26,003 nt of DNA, taken from NCBI GenBank assembly GCA_018883705.1, contig JAHLFQ010000162.1, positions 1-26,003 of the forward strand. Reading direction: 5' to 3'. Under the pieces are notes generated by a model that had not been told where the DNA came from, made no database searches, and saw nothing but the letters and a program-made list of their open reading frames with translations. The position numbers were made by a program, and so were the translations under genes. This document shows positions 7,488-15,732 of the stretch, in pieces. Each line of letters starts with the position of its first letter. Position 1 is the first letter of the stretch. The stretch comes from Candidatus Cellulosilyticum pullistercoris. GTDB lineage: Bacteria > Bacillota > Clostridia > Lachnospirales > Cellulosilyticaceae.

Positions 7488-9413
7488 ATGAAAAAGCAGA
7501 TAAGAACACTCATTTATATCGTTATGGCAATTTCATTAGTTGCTTGCACATTTGTAGGAATACGTAGAATTCAGACTGAAAGCGCTTATAAGGATGTAGA
7601 AATTGCAATTCGCTATAGCGATGCTTTAAGGATTTCTATTGAAGGTGAAGTGCCTTTAGAAGAAGTGTTATCCCATTTTAAAGAAATAGGAGTAACGACA
7701 CTGCTTGCTAAGGAAAGAACAGTAGCTTCAGTAATAGAAAAAGATTATAACAGTTTTAAAGGACTTGAAGAAATTACTCTTGTAGAAGGTTATATACTAA
7801 AATTCTATTATCCAGAAGTAACGGAGCTTAAACCTGATAGTCGATACATTGTGACAGAAAACAAAGAAGTGGCACAAACGATTTACGAGAGCTATTATGT
7901 AAAAGGTATTGAGTTAGCAGAGTATGAGTCAGACGGTACTTATTTCTTGGAAATTGGTGAGTATGGAAGTAGCATTGCTACAATGGGAGTAGGCTTTGAT
8001 ACAGAGAATCTAAATTTAGCAGCAAGCTTAGGATTTACAATTGCACCACAAGTTAAAAATTGGGATGATGTAACACCTGAATCTGTAGAGCATTTAATAG
8101 ATAACATTAAGTCAATTGATAATGTAAATACAATTTATTTTTCAGATTCAAAGATTCCAGCTGTAGATACAGAAACATTCCCTGAATTCATGGAAAATTA
8201 TCAATTAGGATTTATTGAATTTAGCTCTAATAAGCAAGAAGGTTTTAACACGCTTGCTAAGAAGACTAGTGAATTAGGAACAGATTATAAAGTTGTTAGA
8301 TTACACACTCTAGAAGATAATAAGGTCAATACTTTTAATGTGACAGATCTAATGGAGCGTTATGAACTGGCATTAAAAGAAAGAAATAATAGGGTGTTTT
8401 TATTTAAATTACCAAGTACAACAGAATTACAAGCTGATGTAGATTACCTAGATGAGGCCGTTGTAACTTTTAAAAATATGGCAGAAGAAGAAGGCTACAC
8501 GATATCTGGACAAGTAAGTAATTATAACTTACCTAACATTCCTGTAGTAGTAGCAATACTTACAGGTCTTGGAGCCATTATGATCTTCATCTTACTCCTT
8601 TCAGAATTTGGTTTTGTTAAAACAGGATATGTATTAGGTATCTTAGGTTTACTCGCCTATATAGGCTTATTAAAACTAAGACCAACACTAGCTTGTCAGC
8701 TTATGGCTTTATTTGGTAGTATTATGTTCCCAACCTATGCAATGGTTAAGGGAATTAAAGAAGAACCAAGAGATCTTAAAGAAAGTATCCTTTCCTTGTT
8801 AAAGATTTGTGTGATTTCTTTTGGTGGCGTACTTACCATAATAGGATGTATCTCAAGAACCAACTTTGCATTAGGGATTGATTTATTTTTAGGCGTAAAA
8901 TTTGCAACAGTAGTACCAATTATTCTAGTACTTATTTATCTAATTTTTAAGGCTCATAAATTTGACTATAGATATTATAAAGGCTTATTAGATAAGAAGA
9001 TTAGTTACGGTGCACTTATTGCAATTGGCTTACTTGCTATTGTGCTTTATATTTACGTAAGTAGAACAGGAAATACTGGAACAGCAACAGATTTTGAACG
9101 CAGCTTTAGACAGCTTCTTGATAATATACTAGGTGTCAGACCTCGTACAAAGGAATTCCTTATTGGCTATCCAATTCTACTTGCACTCCTATACTATGGA
9201 TATAAAGAAAGATATATTGTGGCAGTGATTTTTGCTGTAATTGGAACTATTTCATTAGTTAATACTTATGCACACATTCATACACCAGTTGTTATTTCAC
9301 TCATTAGAAGTGCATACGGTATCATTTTCGGTATCATTATAGGATTAATCCTGATTGGAGTCATCAAATTAATAAGTAGGGTGATTAAAAAATGTCAAAC
9401 ACAAATAAAATAG
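7488..9413 (+). CDS. DUF5693-type polytopic membrane protein, csaB partner
   Basis: About 641 residues. The start at 7488 is preferred over the ATG at 7476 because GGAGG lies 5 bases before it and actually overlaps the earlier codon. One N-terminal membrane segment (about 4-24) is followed by a long extracytoplasmic region (about 25-350) with no catalytic motif that I recognise. The C-terminal half has roughly eight or nine hydrophobic segments, beginning about residue 352 (IPVVVAILTGLGAIMIFILL) and ending about 636. The architecture matches DUF5693 proteins, which are commonly next to csaB in Firmicutes. The 3' end overlaps csaB by 22 bases, a sign of tight coupling. A role in export or pyruvylation of the secondary wall polymer is plausible, but no function has been shown by the sequence itself. 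Confidence 0.78.
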   Translation: MKKQIRTLIYIVMAISLVACTFVGIRRIQTESAYKDVEIAIRYSDALRISIEGEVPLEEVLSHFKEIGVTTLLAKERTVASVIEKDYNSFKGLEEITLVEGYILKFYYPEVTELKPDSRYIVTENKEVAQTIYESYYVKGIELAEYESDGTYFLEIGEYGSSIATMGVGFDTENLNLAASLGFTIAPQVKNWDDVTPESVEHLIDNIKSIDNVNTIYFSDSKIPAVDTETFPEFMENYQLGFIEFSSNKQEGFNTLAKKTSELGTDYKVVRLHTLEDNKVNTFNVTDLMERYELALKERNNRVFLFKLPSTTELQADVDYLDEAVVTFKNMAEEEGYTISGQVSNYNLPNIPVVVAILTGLGAIMIFILLLSEFGFVKTGYVLGILGLLAYIGLLKLRPTLACQLMALFGSIMFPTYAMVKGIKEEPRDLKESILSLLKICVISFGGVLTIIGCISRTNFALGIDLFLGVKFATVVPIILVLIYLIFKAHKFDYRYYKGLLDKKISYGALIAIGLLAIVLYIYVSRTGNTGTATDFERSFRQLLDNILGVRPRTKEFLIGYPILLALLYYGYKERYIVAVIFAVIGTISLVNTYAHIHTPVVISLIRSAYGIIFGIIIGLILIGVIKLISRVIKKCQTQIK

Positions 9414-10513
9414 TTTTATCAGGGTATTATGGATTTGATAATATTGGTGATGAAGCAGTTTTATATTCCATTATTTCAGTTTTAAGAAAAGAAATAAAAG
9501 ATATAGAAATAACAGTATTATCCAATAACCCAGATAAAACAAAAGCCTTATATGGCGTAAATAGTATCAACCGCTGGGATATGAAAGCAGTTGTAAAGAC
9601 TATTAAAGAAAGTGATATGCTTATTAGTGGTGGAGGTAGCTTACTTCAAGATGTAACAAGTGGCAAAACAGTCCCTTATTACTTAGCCATCGTGAAAATC
9701 GCACAGTTTTATAAGAAGAAAGTTGTCTTTTACTCTCAAGGCATTGGTCCTGTAAATAAAACCTATAGTAGATGGATGATTAAAAAAGTTGTAAATAAAG
9801 TAGATGGCATTTTTGTTAGAGATAGTGCTTCTAAGAAGCTATTAGAAGAGATTGGTGTTAAGAAAACAATCGGTGAGGCACTTGATCCTGTGCTAGGCAT
9901 TGAACTTCCAGAAGAAAAAGAGGCATCAAAATCAGATAAAGTAGTGGGTATCTACATTAGACCATGGAAAGATGAAGCTCATGATAAAAATCTAAAAGAT
10001 AGCTTAGTACCAGGGCTTATTTATTTATTAGAGAAAGGCTATAAGCTTTGCTTTATACCTATGCACTATGAACAAGACCTTGAAATTGCAAAAGAAATAG
10101 CAAAAGAAGTTAAAGAAGTCGCAAAGACTAATGAGAAGATAGATAAAGAAAATCTAGAAGCAAATATAAAAGTAGTTGATAAGATGCTCTCTATTAAAGA
10201 AGTACTTGTTTATACTGCAAGTTTTGATTTAGTAATAGGTATGAGATTGCACAGTCTCATTATGGCAGCAGCAAGCAAAGTGCCTGTAATGGCCCTTTCT
10301 TATGATCCAAAAGTAACAGAGTTTATGAAAGAAATAGAAGTATCACATTGTTTAGATACAGTAAGTCTTAATCAAGAAGGCTTTATGAAAGAATTAAAGA
10401 CAGTAGAAGCTTCTAAGGAAGAACAAAGAAGCCATTTAGAAGAGATACTTAAGATAAAAAAAGAACGTATTTATTTACCTGTGTGGCGTATCAAAGAACT
10501 ACTTGGAAGATAA
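9392..10513 (+). CDS. csaB: Polysaccharide pyruvyl transferase CsaB
   Basis: A 373-residue cytoplasmic glycan-modifying enzyme that adds a pyruvate ketal from phosphoenolpyruvate to a sugar of the secondary cell-wall polysaccharide. In S-layer organisms this ketal is the ligand for SLH domains. Visible family motifs are GYYGFDNIGDEA (11-22), SGGGSLLQDVTS (79-90), YSQGIGP (114-120) and GMRLHSLIMAA (about 281-291), in the usual order and at normal length. It begins within the last 22 bases of the DUF5693-type gene, so translation is coupled. The WecG/TagA glycosyltransferase follows after a 165-base gap. Its presence predicts that the organism displays SLH-domain proteins or an S-layer; no such gene is in this window. 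Confidence 0.92.
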   Translation: MSNTNKIVLSGYYGFDNIGDEAVLYSIISVLRKEIKDIEITVLSNNPDKTKALYGVNSINRWDMKAVVKTIKESDMLISGGGSLLQDVTSGKTVPYYLAIVKIAQFYKKKVVFYSQGIGPVNKTYSRWMIKKVVNKVDGIFVRDSASKKLLEEIGVKKTIGEALDPVLGIELPEEKEASKSDKVVGIYIRPWKDEAHDKNLKDSLVPGLIYLLEKGYKLCFIPMHYEQDLEIAKEIAKEVKEVAKTNEKIDKENLEANIKVVDKMLSIKEVLVYTASFDLVIGMRLHSLIMAAASKVPVMALSYDPKVTEFMKEIEVSHCLDTVSLNQEGFMKELKTVEASKEEQRSHLEEILKIKKERIYLPVWRIKELLGR

Positions 10514-10565
10514 AGTATGAAAATGACTTAATAGGTGTCATAAAATAGAAGTAAATAAAATTTAA

Positions 10566-10604
10566 AGGGGGCTTTTATATCTATGAGGATAATAAAAGCC
10601 TCTT
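10566..10604 (+). terminator. Hairpin after csaB, possible terminator or attenuator
   Basis: A 13-bp stem (10566-10578 with 10592-10604), including a perfect 9-bp core GGCTTTTAT / ATAAAAGCC and two G-T pairs, with a 13-base loop. No proper T-run follows (the next bases are ATCTTAAG), so it may be a weak terminator, an attenuator before tagA, or an RNA-stability element. Confidence 0.4.
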
Positions 10605-10678
10605 ATCTTAAGTAACAAAAAAGATAGGGCACAAAATATGATTTATAAAAATATGCCAAGGTAATATAGGAGGATAAA

Positions 10679-11422
10679 ATGAATAGAACAGTAGATGTTT
10701 TTGGCGTATCTATCTCTAAGGTAACAATGAATGAAGCAACTAGTAAGATAAAAGAATTCGTGAAATCAGATACCTTTCATAGTATCTATACACCAAATCC
10801 AGAAATCATCATGTTAGCAAAGAAGGATGAAAAATTTCATCAGATTTTAGAGGAAGCAGATTTAGTTGTTCCTGACGGTATCGGTGTTGTGATTGCATCT
10901 AGAATTAAAAAAGGTGAGAAACTACCTGAACGTGTGGCAGGCTATGATTTAGTACAAAATACCATGAAAGAAGCTGTAAAAGAAGGATATAAATATTATT
11001 TCTTTGGAAGTAAACCAGGAATTAGTGAGGAAGCTGCTGTCAAAATGAGGCAGGCCTATCCTGGGATTGAAATTGTTGGCACACGTAATGGTTACTTTAA
11101 ACCAGAAGATGAAGCAGATATCATTGCAGATATCAATGCCTCAGGAGCCAATATACTCTTAGTAGCATTAGGGGCTCCTAAACAAGAAAAATGGATTGAA
11201 GCCAATAAACACCTTATGCCTAATGTACGTGTTGCGATTGGTGTAGGTGGTAGCTTAGATGTTATGTCTGGAAATGTAAAGAGAGCACCTATTGCTTTTC
11301 AAAAGCTTGGATTAGAGTGGTTTTATAGACTTTTAAAGGAGCCTACTCGTTTTAAACGTATGCTAGTATTGCCGGAATTCTTAATCAAGGTGATTTTTTA
11401 CAAAAAAGAATCTAGATTATAG
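10679..11422 (+). CDS. tagA: WecG/TagA/CpsF-family glycosyltransferase
   Basis: A 247-residue GT26-family enzyme; the start is set by AGGAGG 5 bases upstream. Family motifs are YTPNPE (37-42), VVPDGIGVV (63-71) with the likely catalytic Asp66, Thr38 in the substrate pocket, VALGAPKQEKWI (162-173), and IGVGGSLDVMSG (187-198). The C-terminal part (GLEWFYRLLKEPTRFKR, about 211-227) matches the basic appendage that draws TagA to the membrane. TagA adds N-acetylmannosamine to undecaprenyl-PP-GlcNAc, the first committed step of wall teichoic acid; relatives act on other polymers, so the donor sugar is uncertain here. Its position after csaB suggests that it builds the linkage unit or repeat of the same wall polymer the LCP enzymes attach. 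Confidence 0.85.
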   Translation: MNRTVDVFGVSISKVTMNEATSKIKEFVKSDTFHSIYTPNPEIIMLAKKDEKFHQILEEADLVVPDGIGVVIASRIKKGEKLPERVAGYDLVQNTMKEAVKEGYKYYFFGSKPGISEEAAVKMRQAYPGIEIVGTRNGYFKPEDEADIIADINASGANILLVALGAPKQEKWIEANKHLMPNVRVAIGVGGSLDVMSGNVKRAPIAFQKLGLEWFYRLLKEPTRFKRMLVLPEFLIKVIFYKKESRL

Positions 11423-11715
11423 AGTTTACTAGCAAAAGTGAAACAAAATTTTAAGAAATGTATAAAAAAGTCGATTTAATGTGCTACTTATGTTAATATC
11501 TGTGAATTTGTCACCCTCTAAATTGGTCATATTTATACTAGATAAATGGCTAGAAATAGGCGTATTTTAAGAAATACCTTGTATTTATAACTAATTGCTA
11601 AAACGTTAGAATTGATTTTATAAAAATAGTCAATAGTAATAAATATAGAAAATATAGTATAGTAAAGTAAGTCCTATGACATGTGAATTTATCCAAACTT
11701 AAGGAGGAAATCATA
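11423..11715. other. Intergenic region before the sugar-import ATPase gene
   Basis: About 290 AT-rich bases without a gene. There is no terminator for tagA that I can see. A small dyad, CTAA-AACG-TTAG, flanked by AATT on both sides (about 11594-11614), could be an operator. TATAGT occurs twice (11653-11658 and 11658-11663) as weak -10 candidates without a good -35. Confidence 0.35.
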
Positions 11716-12834
11716 ATGGCAAGTTTAAAATTAAAAGGTGTTGAAAAACGTTACCCTAATGGATTTGTAGCAGTTAAAGACTTTAACTTAGATATTGCAG
11801 ATAAAGAATTTATCATCTTCGTAGGTCCATCAGGATGTGGTAAATCTACTACATTACGTATGATAGCTGGTCTTGAAGAGATTACTGGAGGAGAACTTTG
11901 GATTGGAGATAAACTTTGTAATGACGTAGCTCCAAAAGATCGTGATATCGCGATGGTATTCCAAAACTATGCGTTATATCCACATATGACAGTATATGAT
12001 AATATGGCATTCGGTTTAAAACTTCGTAAAACTCCAAAAGATGAAATCGATCGTCGTGTACGTGAAGCAGCTAAAATTCTTGATATCGATCAATGTTTAG
12101 ATCGTAAACCAAAAGCTTTATCAGGTGGTCAAAGACAACGTGTTGCTATGGGACGTGCAATTGTACGTGAACCAAAAGTATTCCTTATGGATGAGCCTTT
12201 ATCAAACCTTGATGCAAAACTTCGTGTACAAATGAGAACAGAAATCTCTAAAATGCACCACAGATTACAAACAACATTTATTTATGTAACACATGACCAA
12301 ATCGAAGCGATGACACTTGGTACAAGAATTGTTGTTCTTAAAGATGGTGTGATTCAACAAGTAGATACACCAGCTAACTTATATTCTAAACCACAAAACT
12401 TATTCGTTGCTGGATTCATTGGTTCACCACAAATGAATATGCTTGAAGCTAAAGCAGTTAAAAAAGGTGACGATGTAGTGCTTACATTTGGTAAAGTAGA
12501 AATTAAACTTCCAAAAGAAAAAGCAGAAAAAATCATTGCTGGTGGTTACATAGGTAAAGATGTCATTATGGGTATTCGTCCAGAACATATCTGTGAACCT
12601 AGTTCATTATTCGAAGAACAAAAACCATTCTTCGTAACAGCAGAAGCTACTGTAGAAGTAGTAGAAATGCTTGGTGCTGAGAAAAACTTCTTCATGGTTT
12701 GTGAAGGAAATAATATTACAGGTCGTTTTGATACAGCTTGTACAGCTGGTCCAGATGATCGTGTACAAATTGCAATCGACATCACAAAAATTCATGTATT
12801 TGATCCAGAAAGTCAACAAACAATTACAAACTAA
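11716..12834 (+). CDS. ugpC: UgpC/MsmX-type ABC sugar-import ATPase
   Basis: A 372-residue nucleotide-binding subunit of CUT1-type carbohydrate importers. The start at 11716 follows AAGGAGG by 8 bases; an upstream in-frame GTG at 11683 has no such site. Walker A is GPSGCGKS (37-44), the Q-loop Gln83 is in VFQNYALYPH, the signature is LSGGQ (135-139), Walker B is VFLMDEP (155-161), and the switch His is 193. The C-terminal about 130 residues form the TOBE/OB regulatory domain. No binding protein or permease genes are adjacent, so it probably energises several separately encoded importers, as MsmX does in Bacillus. Arginine codons are largely CGT whereas neighbouring genes favour AGA, which suggests high expression. 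It is probably a single-gene transcript ending at 12848-12875. Confidence 0.92.
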   Translation: MASLKLKGVEKRYPNGFVAVKDFNLDIADKEFIIFVGPSGCGKSTTLRMIAGLEEITGGELWIGDKLCNDVAPKDRDIAMVFQNYALYPHMTVYDNMAFGLKLRKTPKDEIDRRVREAAKILDIDQCLDRKPKALSGGQRQRVAMGRAIVREPKVFLMDEPLSNLDAKLRVQMRTEISKMHHRLQTTFIYVTHDQIEAMTLGTRIVVLKDGVIQQVDTPANLYSKPQNLFVAGFIGSPQMNMLEAKAVKKGDDVVLTFGKVEIKLPKEKAEKIIAGGYIGKDVIMGIRPEHICEPSSLFEEQKPFFVTAEATVEVVEMLGAEKNFFMVCEGNNITGRFDTACTAGPDDRVQIAIDITKIHVFDPESQQTITN

Positions 12835-12847
12835 TTTAAGAAAATTT

Positions 12848-12875
12848 AAAGGGATGCTAATAGCATCCTTTTTTT
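12848..12875 (+). terminator. Intrinsic terminator of ugpC
   Basis: Stem GGATGCT (12852-12858) with AGCATCC (12862-12868) around an AAT loop, extended by A-T pairs, followed immediately by a run of seven Ts. A classic Rho-independent terminator 13 bases after the stop codon. Confidence 0.9.
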
Positions 12876-12974
12876 GCACTTTTTTTGTACGCATTTAACA
12901 TTTAAATATTACTATTTTTACAGTTTTTATCTACAAATAACTAAATATAACTTTTTTTTTATAGATAAATAGGA

Positions 12975-12980
12975 TAGAAT
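12975..12980 (+). promoter_or_regulatory. Candidate -10 box for the regulator-ftsEX operon
   Basis: TAGAAT, five of six bases matching the consensus, about 58 bases before the start codon at 13038. The -35 region lies in a T-run (12951-12960) and has no good match, so this is tentative. Confidence 0.3.
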
Positions 12981-13037
12981 AGTATTAAAGATACTGGGAA
13001 TATAAATAATTTAAAGATATAGGGAGCTGATATACAT

Positions 13038-14135
13038 ATGATATCAAATCAAATTTTACAAAATACAATTGATGGATTAAAAAGTATTACAAGAAGAGAA
13101 TATTGCATTTTAGATGCAGAATCAAAGATTGTTGTAACAACTGATGGTAATGGTACAGGGAAATATTTGCCTCAAGTTGAAGCTTTTATTAACTCCCAGG
13201 CAGATAGTCAAGAAATGCAAGGGTCACATTACTTTAAAATTTATGATGAATATTTAGTAGAGTATGTACTTTCAGTAAGTGGTGCTGATGACGAAGCCTA
13301 TAAACTAGGAAAGCTTGCAGCATTTCAAATTAAAAGTTTATTAGTAGCTTATAAAGAGCGCTTTGATAAAGATAACTTTATCAAGAATTTACTTCTTGAT
13401 AACCTATTATTAGTTGATATTTATACAAGAGCGAAAAAACTCCATATTAAAAATAACATACAACGTGTCGTTTATTTAATCGAATGCGAAGAAAAGAAAG
13501 ATAGTAGTTTACCAGATATCCTTAGAAATATTTTCCCAGATAAGACAAAAGACTTTGTAACTGCTGTAGATGAGAAAAATATCATTCTAGTTAAGGAAGT
13601 TGCTGGAGAAGATCAAGTAGAAATCGAAAATTATGCAAAAATAATTTATGACACATTAAGTGCAGAAGCAATGAGTAAGGTGTATGTAGCAGTAGGAGCA
13701 CCTGTTAATGACTTAAAAGATGTTTCTAACTCTTATAAAGAAGCTAATATGGCACTTGAAGTTGGTAAGATATTTAACTGTGAAGGTCATATATCACACT
13801 ATTCTAAGCTTGGTATTGGAAGAATTATTTATCAATTACCATTATCATTATGCAAACTTTTTATAAAAGAAGTCTTAAAAGATAAACGTGTAGATAGTTT
13901 TGATGAGGAAACTTTAATGACTGTTAATAAATTCTTTGAAAACAGCTTAAATGTATCTGAAACATCAAGACAACTTTATATTCATAGAAATACACTTGTA
14001 TACCGATTAGATAAACTCTTAAAGACAACAGGACTTGATCTTCGTAAATTTGATGATGCAATCATCTTCAAAATTACCATTATGGTAAGTCAATATATGG
14101 ACTATATGGAAAAACAAAGTCAAAATCGTATATAG
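13038..14135 (+). CDS. PucR/CdaR-type transcriptional regulator
   Basis: A 365-residue protein with a C-terminal helix-turn-helix of the PucR (HTH_30) class: about 304-327 (NVSETSRQLYIHRNTLVYRLDKL), followed by GLDLRKFDDA, the hallmark ending of CdaR/PucR proteins. The middle part (about 140-270) is compatible with the GGDEF-like domain found in these proteins, and the N-terminal about 100 residues could sense a ligand; I see no assignable ligand motif. CdaR and PucR relatives respond to sugar diacids or purine metabolites. It lies 15 bases before ftsE with no terminator between, so it is probably co-transcribed with the division genes and may control them or itself. The start has GGGAG 11 bases upstream, slightly long spacing. 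Confidence 0.82.
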   Translation: MISNQILQNTIDGLKSITRREYCILDAESKIVVTTDGNGTGKYLPQVEAFINSQADSQEMQGSHYFKIYDEYLVEYVLSVSGADDEAYKLGKLAAFQIKSLLVAYKERFDKDNFIKNLLLDNLLLVDIYTRAKKLHIKNNIQRVVYLIECEEKKDSSLPDILRNIFPDKTKDFVTAVDEKNIILVKEVAGEDQVEIENYAKIIYDTLSAEAMSKVYVAVGAPVNDLKDVSNSYKEANMALEVGKIFNCEGHISHYSKLGIGRIIYQLPLSLCKLFIKEVLKDKRVDSFDEETLMTVNKFFENSLNVSETSRQLYIHRNTLVYRLDKLLKTTGLDLRKFDDAIIFKITIMVSQYMDYMEKQSQNRI

Positions 14136-14150
14136 AAACAGGGGATTACA

Positions 14151-14858
14151 ATGATTAAGTTACAAGGGGTTACTAAAGTATATTCTAATGGTGCGATCGG
14201 GTTAAATAATGTAAGTTTAAACATTGAAAAAGGTGAATTTGTCTTTATCACTGGAAACAGTGGTTCAGGCAAATCTACCTTTTTAAAAATGCTTTATAAA
14301 GAAATTGACCCAGACCGTGGAAAAATTGTCATTAATAATCGTGACATTACAAAAATGAAACGAAGACAGATTCCTTATCTTAGAAGAGACTTAGGAATGG
14401 TTTTCCAAGATTTTAGATTGTTACCCAATAAAACAGTCTATGAAAATGTAGCATTTGCAATGGAGATTGTAGGTGCAAGTTCTAGAGAAATTCGAAAGAA
14501 TGTACCTATTGTACTTGGTCTTGTAGGACTTGCTAAGAAGGCACGTTGCTATCCAAATGAACTTTCAGGTGGTGAGCAACAAAGGACAGCACTAGCAAGA
14601 GCTATTGTTAATAATAATCCAATACTTATTGCAGATGAACCAACAGGAAACTTAGATCCAGCGACCTCTTGGGAAATCATGAATTGCTTACAAGATATTA
14701 ATAAGAGAGGCGTGACTATTATTATGGCCACTCATGAAAGAGAAATCGTAAATACACTGAAGAAACGTGTCATCGAGATATCAAATGGTCAAGTAAGTAA
14801 AGATGTACATGAAGGAGGATATGACGATGAAGTGGAGTACTCTCAAGTATTTATTTAA
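14151..14858 (+). CDS. ftsE: Cell-division ATP-binding protein FtsE
   Basis: A 235-residue ABC ATPase that pairs with FtsX at the membrane to drive activation of peptidoglycan hydrolases during division or elongation. Walker A is GNSGSGKST (35-43), the Q-loop is VFQDFRLLPNKTVYENVAFA (84-103, a stretch typical of FtsE), the signature is LSGGEQQR (138-145), Walker B is ILIADEP (158-164), and the switch His is 195 in ATHERE. It has an AGGGGA ribosome-binding site 5 bases upstream. The 3' end overlaps ftsX by 32 bases, and the ribosome-binding site for ftsX lies inside ftsE, so the two are translationally coupled. Confidence 0.95.
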   Translation: MIKLQGVTKVYSNGAIGLNNVSLNIEKGEFVFITGNSGSGKSTFLKMLYKEIDPDRGKIVINNRDITKMKRRQIPYLRRDLGMVFQDFRLLPNKTVYENVAFAMEIVGASSREIRKNVPIVLGLVGLAKKARCYPNELSGGEQQRTALARAIVNNNPILIADEPTGNLDPATSWEIMNCLQDINKRGVTIIMATHEREIVNTLKKRVIEISNGQVSKDVHEGGYDDEVEYSQVFI

Positions 14859-15720
14859 AGAGGGAATCATAGGTCTCTGGAGAAACAGAACAATGGCTGT
14901 AGCCTCAATAGGCACCATTGTTCTTTGTTTGCTTATATTAGGAATGTCATATGGAGTAGGAACCAATATTGACTATCTTATTGAGCAAATAGAAACCAAA
15001 TTTGGAATCACAGCTTACATTAAAGAGGGGTTAACAGAACTAGAGATTCTTAACCTAAGATATGAAGTTGAACAACTGGAAGATGTAGCAAGTGTTACTT
15101 ATATTTCCAAAGAAGAAGCACTTAAGAACTTTAGTGCAGATAATGAAGATGAAAGCTTATTTGAAATGTTTAAAGAGGATAATCCCTTACCTGCATCTTT
15201 AGAAATCACTACAGTTGATATCAAAAATCAAGGGCAGCTGATAGAGCGTTTAAACAATATAGAAGGTATAGATGAAACAGTTTATTTCCAAAATGAAACT
15301 CAAACCTTTATTAACATTAGAAATACTGTGAATTATATTTGCTATGGTATTCTCATCTGTTTAATTGTAGTAGGCCTACTACTTATGTCTAACACGATCA
15401 AACTAACCGTATACATAAGAAAACGCGAAATTAATATTATGAAATATGTAGGCGCTACGGATAGCTTTATCCGAGTACCATTTTTGATTGAAGGAATGTT
15501 AGTAGGCTTTATAGGGGCATTAATATCTATTTTGATGGTGACCTTTGCCTATGATTGGATTAGCGAAAAAGCAGCAAATGTATCAGGTGTTTTAGCTGAA
15601 CTTTCTTTAGTACCAACAGCAGAGATTATATCTTCTCTTATTCCAATGTATTTAGCACTAGGAATTGGTATTGGTCTTATAGGAAGTATGTTTGCTATTC
15701 ATAAGCATTTAAAGGTGTAG
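14827..15720 (+). CDS. ftsX: Cell-division permease-like protein FtsX
   Basis: A 297-residue integral membrane protein. The start at 14827 is chosen from three close ATGs because AGGAGG (14813-14818) is 8 bases upstream; the ATG at 14821 would leave only 2. Four membrane segments are visible at about 22-44, 168-188, 218-240 and 270-291, with a large extracytoplasmic domain (46-165) between the first two, the normal FtsX topology. RKREINIMKYVGATDSFIR (198-216) is the characteristic cytoplasmic loop that contacts FtsE. The extracellular domain is expected to bind and activate the coiled-coil M23 protein encoded next. The stop codon runs into that gene's GGGAG ribosome-binding site (12-base gap), so all three are one operon. 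Confidence 0.95.
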   Translation: MKWSTLKYLFKEGIIGLWRNRTMAVASIGTIVLCLLILGMSYGVGTNIDYLIEQIETKFGITAYIKEGLTELEILNLRYEVEQLEDVASVTYISKEEALKNFSADNEDESLFEMFKEDNPLPASLEITTVDIKNQGQLIERLNNIEGIDETVYFQNETQTFINIRNTVNYICYGILICLIVVGLLLMSNTIKLTVYIRKREINIMKYVGATDSFIRVPFLIEGMLVGFIGALISILMVTFAYDWISEKAANVSGVLAELSLVPTAEIISSLIPMYLALGIGIGLIGSMFAIHKHLKV

Positions 15721-15732
15721 GGAGAGGATTTT

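Noticed and set aside
7244..7513. Minus-strand open frame of 89 codons across the small exported protein gene
   Set aside because: No ribosome-binding site or motif, and the forward gene has a signal peptide and a strong ribosome-binding site.
11594..11614. Possible catabolite-responsive (cre) site before the sugar-import ATPase gene
   Set aside because: The central CG and the flanking A and T are present, but the TG and CA ends of the consensus are missing; it is kept only as a weak dyad.
12607..12898. Alternative-frame open stretches on both strands across the end of the sugar-import ATPase gene
   Set aside because: They overlap a complete ATPase gene with clear motifs and have compositions expected from out-of-frame reading; the terminator lies inside them.
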